A stretch of DNA of 12,224 bases from Jimgerdemannia flammicorona (Eukaryota > Mucoromycota > Endogonomycetes > Endogonales > Endogonaceae). The stretch's first letter is position 1; each line of letters opens with the position of its first letter. The DNA lies in the NCBI GenBank assembly GCA_003990745.1, contig RBNI01005709.1, positions 1 through 12,224 of the forward strand. The letters run 5' to 3'. Below are positions 8,601 to 12,224 of the stretch, piece by piece. The notes beneath the pieces were generated by a model, which did no database searches, had not been told where the DNA came from, and saw nothing but the letters and a program-made list of their open reading frames with translations. A program made the translations under genes and the position numbers.

Positions 8601-11600
8601 TCTGTATCCCTTCAAGAATGGCGGCGCGGCTGTGTGCCACTTGTTGGATTTTCTCCTCCAACTCCTCCAGCTTTACCTTCTTGATGCCGGTGTCTGGGGA
8701 TAGGACGGCACGTTTCTTCGACTATGTTATCGTCAAGCGCAAAAACAAAAGGTGTCAGGAAGCCCGACCAATTCTCAACTAACAATACAACAATATAACC
8801 CAAAAGTTCAACGGCAAACCTACATTTAGGCTATTACTTGAAGATTCAGTCTTAAAATCGTCGAGGAACCTGCAATAAAGATGTTGCATATTTAAAATGG
8901 GATGTTACCATATTCAGTGCTCGACAATATTGCAGTACATCGTCCAACATGCCTGGCTTTGCTGCCTTTCCTAGACTCGTTGTCCCCGTCGCTCGAATTG
9001 TCGCCCGATTTCTATGATGAACAGTACAGTTATCATGTTTAGCCTGTGCTCGTTTACCTATCGTTCGACGTAAACAGACAACGTCCGTCACACACATACC
9101 TCGTCAAACGTGTTGTGTACACCAGGGAACCAGGTTTGTCTCCTCATTTTCCGGGATTTCTGTAAAGTATCATCCCCCATGGAGAAGTCAGGAAGTTTTT
9201 CAACAGGCATAAAAAGGAGGAAAAAACGAGGGTCATCGATCTTCAACACAATACCTTGTCAGATTTGGTCGTGTTCATGTGCGATGACGTCAATATCGTC
9301 GCCTTCAGGTCTTCGTAATGGCTCCGGAGTCGCGCCTGATTCATTTCGTTTCGGTAGATATAGCACACATCGTCAGCTCAGGAACATCGTGTGTGGTCAG
9401 TTGTGCTTTAAGCCCGTTTAAAATTAAACCACGCACCTGTTCGCGCTCGTTCTCCTGCATCAACTTCACGAAGCGATCATTGTGACCTTCCGCCTGTTGC
9501 CCGAATAAATGTCATAAACCCAAGTGTTATATGATCCGGTTCTCACGACATGGCGAGTTTACCGGATAGGGTCTACGCTGACTCGAAATTTACCTGACTC
9601 GTGTGATCTTCCAGGTCGGACGATGGTTTGCTCGTTGCCCGATTCTTCGCCTGCATTGCTTCGAAATAAATTACAAGTATAACACCAGCTGACCATTCAT
9701 TCAAGATGTAAAGTATTAAATACAGCGCATTACCTCGTCCAGCTGCTTCTTGAGGTCGGCGATCTCCTTGCGATATTTCCTCAAAAGGGCTTCGTCCGAC
9801 AAAACCTTTTAGAGCACATTACGGGCAGTCAAAGGTTACAAACGATCCGTGACAGAGCACGGGTTGAGCGCAAAAGACGACTAGTCCGTGGCAAGCAATT
9901 TAAAACAAGTCGCTTGCATACCTCGTTCACCTCCGGTTTGTTCTGAATATTTTTGGCACGGCTTGCAAACTTGAGTGTGCTGGTGGTCTCCTCGCAATGG
10001 CCACTCGCCGGGGTGATTGTGCCGATGATGGCAGTACGCGCGTTACCGCCCAATGAGGGCTGGAGGATCCTCGTTAGTTTGGAGTCACGGTAAGGAATAT
10101 GTCCCCTGTTGGGAAACACGAGCATGGTTAACGCCGTATCTTTTCTACGAACTATATATATATATCATATCAAAACACGGTACAATTCGGATAGCTTACC
10201 GGTCGCTCCCTCCATCCGACAGTTTCGCGATGACTGTTCCCAATGTTAGCAGGCTCTTGTTAATGTGCCCACCTTCTCGAAGACGGATCCCCTCGGCTCC
10301 AGTGAGGGAAACTCTCTCGGAGCCGGCCAAGTCCACAAGGTTCTTTTCATGCATGAACAAAAACGAGTTCAATATGCGAACAAGGCTGTGGTTTAATCCA
10401 ATTTTGCTCCTGTATTCATACACACCAAGCACGACACCTTGACGGACTCTGGGTAGGAGGTCTTCTTGGTAACCTTCCGCTCGCGACTCTCGATAACCTA
10501 GCAATACGACCAAGCACACATGAGTAACAGCACATGTATAGAAATCCATCACACGTAAGAGCAGAGACAAACCATGCGGAATATCGTATGAGATCGACTG
10601 CTTCTTTCGTTCATATTGGTCTCTCCGACGTGGCGGTTACCTGAACGAGATGAGGGGCAAATAGGTTCGGTTAGCATCGATGATTGACCAGAAAGGTGAA
10701 TGAATAGCTATCAACCTGAAACCTACTCTCTCCACGTTGCATTAGTTGCGCGACCTCTTTAGGCGACACGACAATACTCTCCGTGAGGTTTCCCACGAAG
10801 ATTTCGCGCTAGATAAAGTGAGATACAATCGTTCAATGTTAATTCAACATATAACAAGTGAAGTCAAGTCGATTGCTGTGCAAAGGAAGCGAAATATGAA
10901 ATTACATTGTTCTTTTCGTGGATTTTGAGGTTGTCGTTGTCCGTATTTAAGAGGTCGCGGATATTCTCGTTGTAGATTTCCAGGTACGATACTCTCAGCA
11001 GGAACTCGCGATCAGGCGTCTACGGGTTGCAAGCGTCACATAATCTCAGGATTAAGATAAGCAGAATAGAAGATCATTCCCGGAATAAATGTTATGTGAG
11101 GTGTAAATAGAAGGAGAGAGGTTTTCTCGAACCTGCATGATGAACTGAAATATATCTTCGAGCGCGAGAGTGATAATGCCCGGTTCTTTGGTATTTCCTT
11201 GCATCGTGTGCTGTTTTTAGGAAGCGGTTGTAAGAATGGATTGCCTTGCGGATACTACTTCAACAATCACAAACAACGTGGCACCCAAGCGTAGAAACAC
11301 TCACCGTTTTTCCAGATGATGTTTGGCCATATGCGAATATTGTACCTACAATAGTCGAAGGGGAAATTCAATATATAACAAATTCAAGCATTACTCGTGG
11401 CTGACGAGAGTAAATTCGACGAAAATTGGACTCTTCCGTTTACCATTGACCCCGTTCATTGTCGATAGAATGATCTCTTTCGCAAGCTTCTCGTGAACAT
11501 CTTTCGTGCTGACGTCGCCCCAAAATATTTTATCTATGGTTGGTTGTCAGTATGGATGCATATATACATCTGGGAGACCGGTGGTCGTAGAGAAATAAAG

Positions 11601-11772
11601 CTAGAAGCATACCGAAGGTATAGACCGCGCTGGACGATGGCTTGTTCGGGTCGCTCGATTGTGTTTGGAATATGGAGTCATTCTGCACCGTCCAAGCGTT
11701 GGTTTGCGCGCCGTTCAGCTCGCGGTCATTCAAGGGGCGCACGCGAATGGCGACTTTGATTCTGTCGTCCAT
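2648..11772 (-). CDS. Kinesin-7 motor protein, CENP-E type, about 34 exons
   Basis: The modelled product is 2022 residues: a microtubule plus-end-directed motor of the kind that moves chromosomes at kinetochores. The order is motor domain (1-344), neck (345-368), low-complexity linker with basic patches (about 369-485), coiled-coil stalk (about 490-1320), six repeats with 68-residue spacing (about 1320-1741), tail coiled coil (1742-1920), basic NLS-like [13 protein letters not shown] (1933-1945) and a C terminus ending CNQQ. The neck [17 protein letters not shown] is very close to that of vertebrate CENP-E, which places it nearer CENP-E than the Kip2/Tea2 branch. Exon lengths and phases sum to an exact multiple of three (6069 nt). 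The start at 11772 is the first Met before the motor's first beta-strand. The least certain joint is 7125/7019: the first AG there is out of phase, so the second was used. A weak alternative donor (GTTATG) with the first AG is also in frame. Confidence 0.85.
2826..4145 (-). other. Kinesin tail, exons 27-33
   Basis: Exons: 3997-4145, 3820-3898, 3625-3726, 3417-3519, 3100-3305, 2974-3021, 2826-2888. The first four and the start of the fifth continue the coiled coil. The fifth then gives an acidic/Gly stretch and the basic NLS-like [13 protein letters not shown]. The sixth is short and polar. The seventh is Pro/Asp-rich (ending DTNVSN). This part probably binds cargo or the kinetochore. Reading through the last donor would give a stop at 2820-2822 and a product lacking the final exon. 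Confidence 0.75.
4245..5945 (-). repeat. Array of six 68-residue coiled-coil repeats, five of them one per exon
   Basis: Units: 5742-5945 (last 204 bases of exon 21), then exons 5442-5645, 5157-5360, 4865-5068, 4567-4770 (204 bases each) and 4245-4490 (246 bases, with about 14 extra residues near its end). All are bounded by phase-0 introns. They align without gaps for the first five: Arg/Lys at 37, Ile/Phe/Leu at 38, Gly at 41, Asp/Glu at 42, Trp (or Phe) at 60, Glu-Arg or Glu-Lys at 63-64. The central RIxxGD breaks the heptads. DNA identity between units looks low, so duplication is old. Confidence 0.85.
5663..5692. repeat. T30 homopolymer in a kinesin intron
   Basis: Thirty consecutive T on the plus strand (A30 in the gene's sense) fill about a third of the 96-base intron 5646-5741, which lies between the long stalk exon and the first 204-base repeat exon. 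A replication-slippage site is the simple reading. Confidence 0.9.
5742..8204 (-). other. Long coiled-coil stalk, exons 20-21
   Basis: Two unusually long exons, 7125-8204 (360 codons) and 5742-7019 (426 codons), encode almost uninterrupted Glu/Gln/Leu/Arg-rich heptad sequence with hardly any Pro. This is the dimerising rod. The intron between them (7020-7124) has two in-line AG acceptors; only the second, before GAG ATA CTT, keeps phase with the GTGCGA donor. Confidence 0.8.
8288..9805 (-). other. Kinesin neck and linker, exons 11-19
   Basis: Exons: 9734-9805 (neck coiled coil, residues 345-368), 9594-9650, 9437-9493, 9255-9335, 9100-9159, 8953-9011, 8824-8869, 8545-8721, 8288-8449. After the neck, small exons of 15 to 27 residues encode Ser/Thr-, Arg/Lys- and Asp-rich stretches of low complexity, probably flexible and open to phosphorylation. 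The stalk coiled coil begins in the exon at 8545-8721. All joins keep phase if the intron at 8870-8952 is read as GC-AG. Confidence 0.75.
8870..8952 (-). other. Probable GC-AG intron in the kinesin gene
   Basis: The exon before it (8953-9011) must leave two bases over to join the next exon (8824-8869) in its only open frame. No GT in the right phase exists before the frame is lost. A GC donor in CCAG|GCATGT fits, with TTGCAG as acceptor and a length of 83 bases like its neighbours. The visible GTAACA further on gives a stop after joining. Confidence 0.6.
9922..11772 (-). other. Kinesin motor domain, exons 1-10
   Basis: Exons (high to low): 11613-11772, 11444-11533, 11305-11345, 11133-11210, 10906-11019, 10727-10808, 10573-10640, 10426-10497, 10200-10342, 9922-10105. 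The P-loop GQTSSGKT (residues 90-97) binds ATP and is followed by HTM. Switch I is NERSSRSH (199-206). Switch II is DLAGSE (239-244). The microtubule-binding block [13 protein letters not shown] is at 285-297. No catalytic residue is missing, so the motor should be active. The domain is cut by nine introns, one directly after the P-loop threonine. Confidence 0.92.
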
Positions 11773-12224
11773 TATAGAAGCGGTGCGGGAGGAGTGAAAT
11801 AGATTTAGTTGGTAAGTGGTTGTTAGATGGGATGCAGAGAGTCAAAAGACGTGAAGAAATGCTCCAAAATGGGTAACATTGGACAGGTGATGTCACCACA
11901 CACGCGCGTCAGAGACAACAAAGTGAACATGACGTCACACATTGCCTTTTCCGAAAGCGCTCTTCCTTCTGCTTGTAACCATACCTCGAAATGTTCGCTC
12001 TCTTGTGCCGCGTCTCCGCATCACAAGCAAGACAAAACAATCGGTGCATATCTACACTATCCAAAAAGGTATCCCCACCCTTGCTGAATCGTGTTATTAA
12101 CTGTGTCCGTGAGGCACTCATCCCAAACCCACACCATAAGCACAGGCCGACTGCTACATCTCAAAGCTCACCGATCCCTATACAAACCTCGCTATTGAAG
12201 AATGGTAATTACCCCCTCCTCTCT
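11773..12224. promoter_or_regulatory. Kinesin upstream region with CRE/ATF-like palindromes
   Basis: No gene could be supported in these 452 bases. The perfect palindrome TGACGTCA (11930-11937) is a CRE-type bZIP site. GGTGATGTCACC (11886-11897) has perfect five-base arms around TG and resembles a second such site. ACGCGCGT (11902-11909) between them contains an ACGCG core like that of G1/S MCB boxes. They lie about 115 to 165 bases upstream of the kinesin ATG. No clear TATA box was seen. An ATG at 12202 is too close to the window edge to judge. Confidence 0.45.

Noticed and set aside
11909..12121. Minus-strand frame with several Cys (LFCLACDAETRHKR) upstream of the kinesin
   Set aside because: Seventy residues with no recognised domain and irregular Cys spacing; more likely promoter or leader sequence. 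An upstream exon cannot be fully excluded.
12202..12224. ATG followed by GTAATT near the right edge, possible first exon of a rightward gene
   Set aside because: Only 23 bases are available; no protein evidence.

Overview
The window looks like nuclear DNA of a fungus with many introns. The introns are short (about 60 to 110 bases), have GT/AG borders and often show CTAAC- or CTGAC-like branch sites. One gene (GPC1, DUF2838 family) belongs to a family known from fungi and plants. A probable selenocysteine gene argues against Dikarya and for an early-diverging fungal lineage, because selenocysteine use in fungi is, as far as I know, confined to a few such lineages. The species cannot be named from the sequence.

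Layout: (1) 126-1361, minus strand: an intronless gene for glycerophosphocholine acyltransferase GPC1, a polytopic ER membrane enzyme. A C-rich leader and a TATA-like box precede it. (2) 1362-1608: a 247-base divergent promoter with an E-box palindrome and short tandem repeats. (3) 1609-2131, plus strand: a three-exon gene not visible as one open frame. It encodes a selenoprotein K (SELENOK) homologue whose penultimate codon is an in-frame UGA. Its 3' untranslated region holds a complete type II SECIS-like hairpin (2304-2391) and an AATAAA signal. (4) 2460-2647: a short convergent spacer. (5) 2648-11772, minus strand: one very large gene of about 34 exons for a kinesin-7 motor of CENP-E type, modelled at 2022 residues. 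It has an N-terminal motor, a CENP-E-like neck, a long coiled-coil stalk, a series of 68-residue repeats mostly encoded one per 204-base exon, and a small hidden last exon ending in Cys-Asn-Gln-Gln, a candidate CaaX prenylation box. (6) 11773-12224: kinesin upstream region with CRE/ATF-like palindromes.

GPC1 and SELENOK are divergent neighbours and both act at the ER membrane. Shared regulation is possible but is only inference. The kinesin is a separate mitotic-type gene, tail-to-tail with SELENOK.

The strongest discoveries are the SELENOK/UGA/SECIS unit, the exon-coded 68-residue repeat array, and the CENP-E-type motor with its cryptic CaaX-bearing last exon. All splice sites were inferred by eye from reading frame, borders and protein similarity. 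None is confirmed by transcripts.
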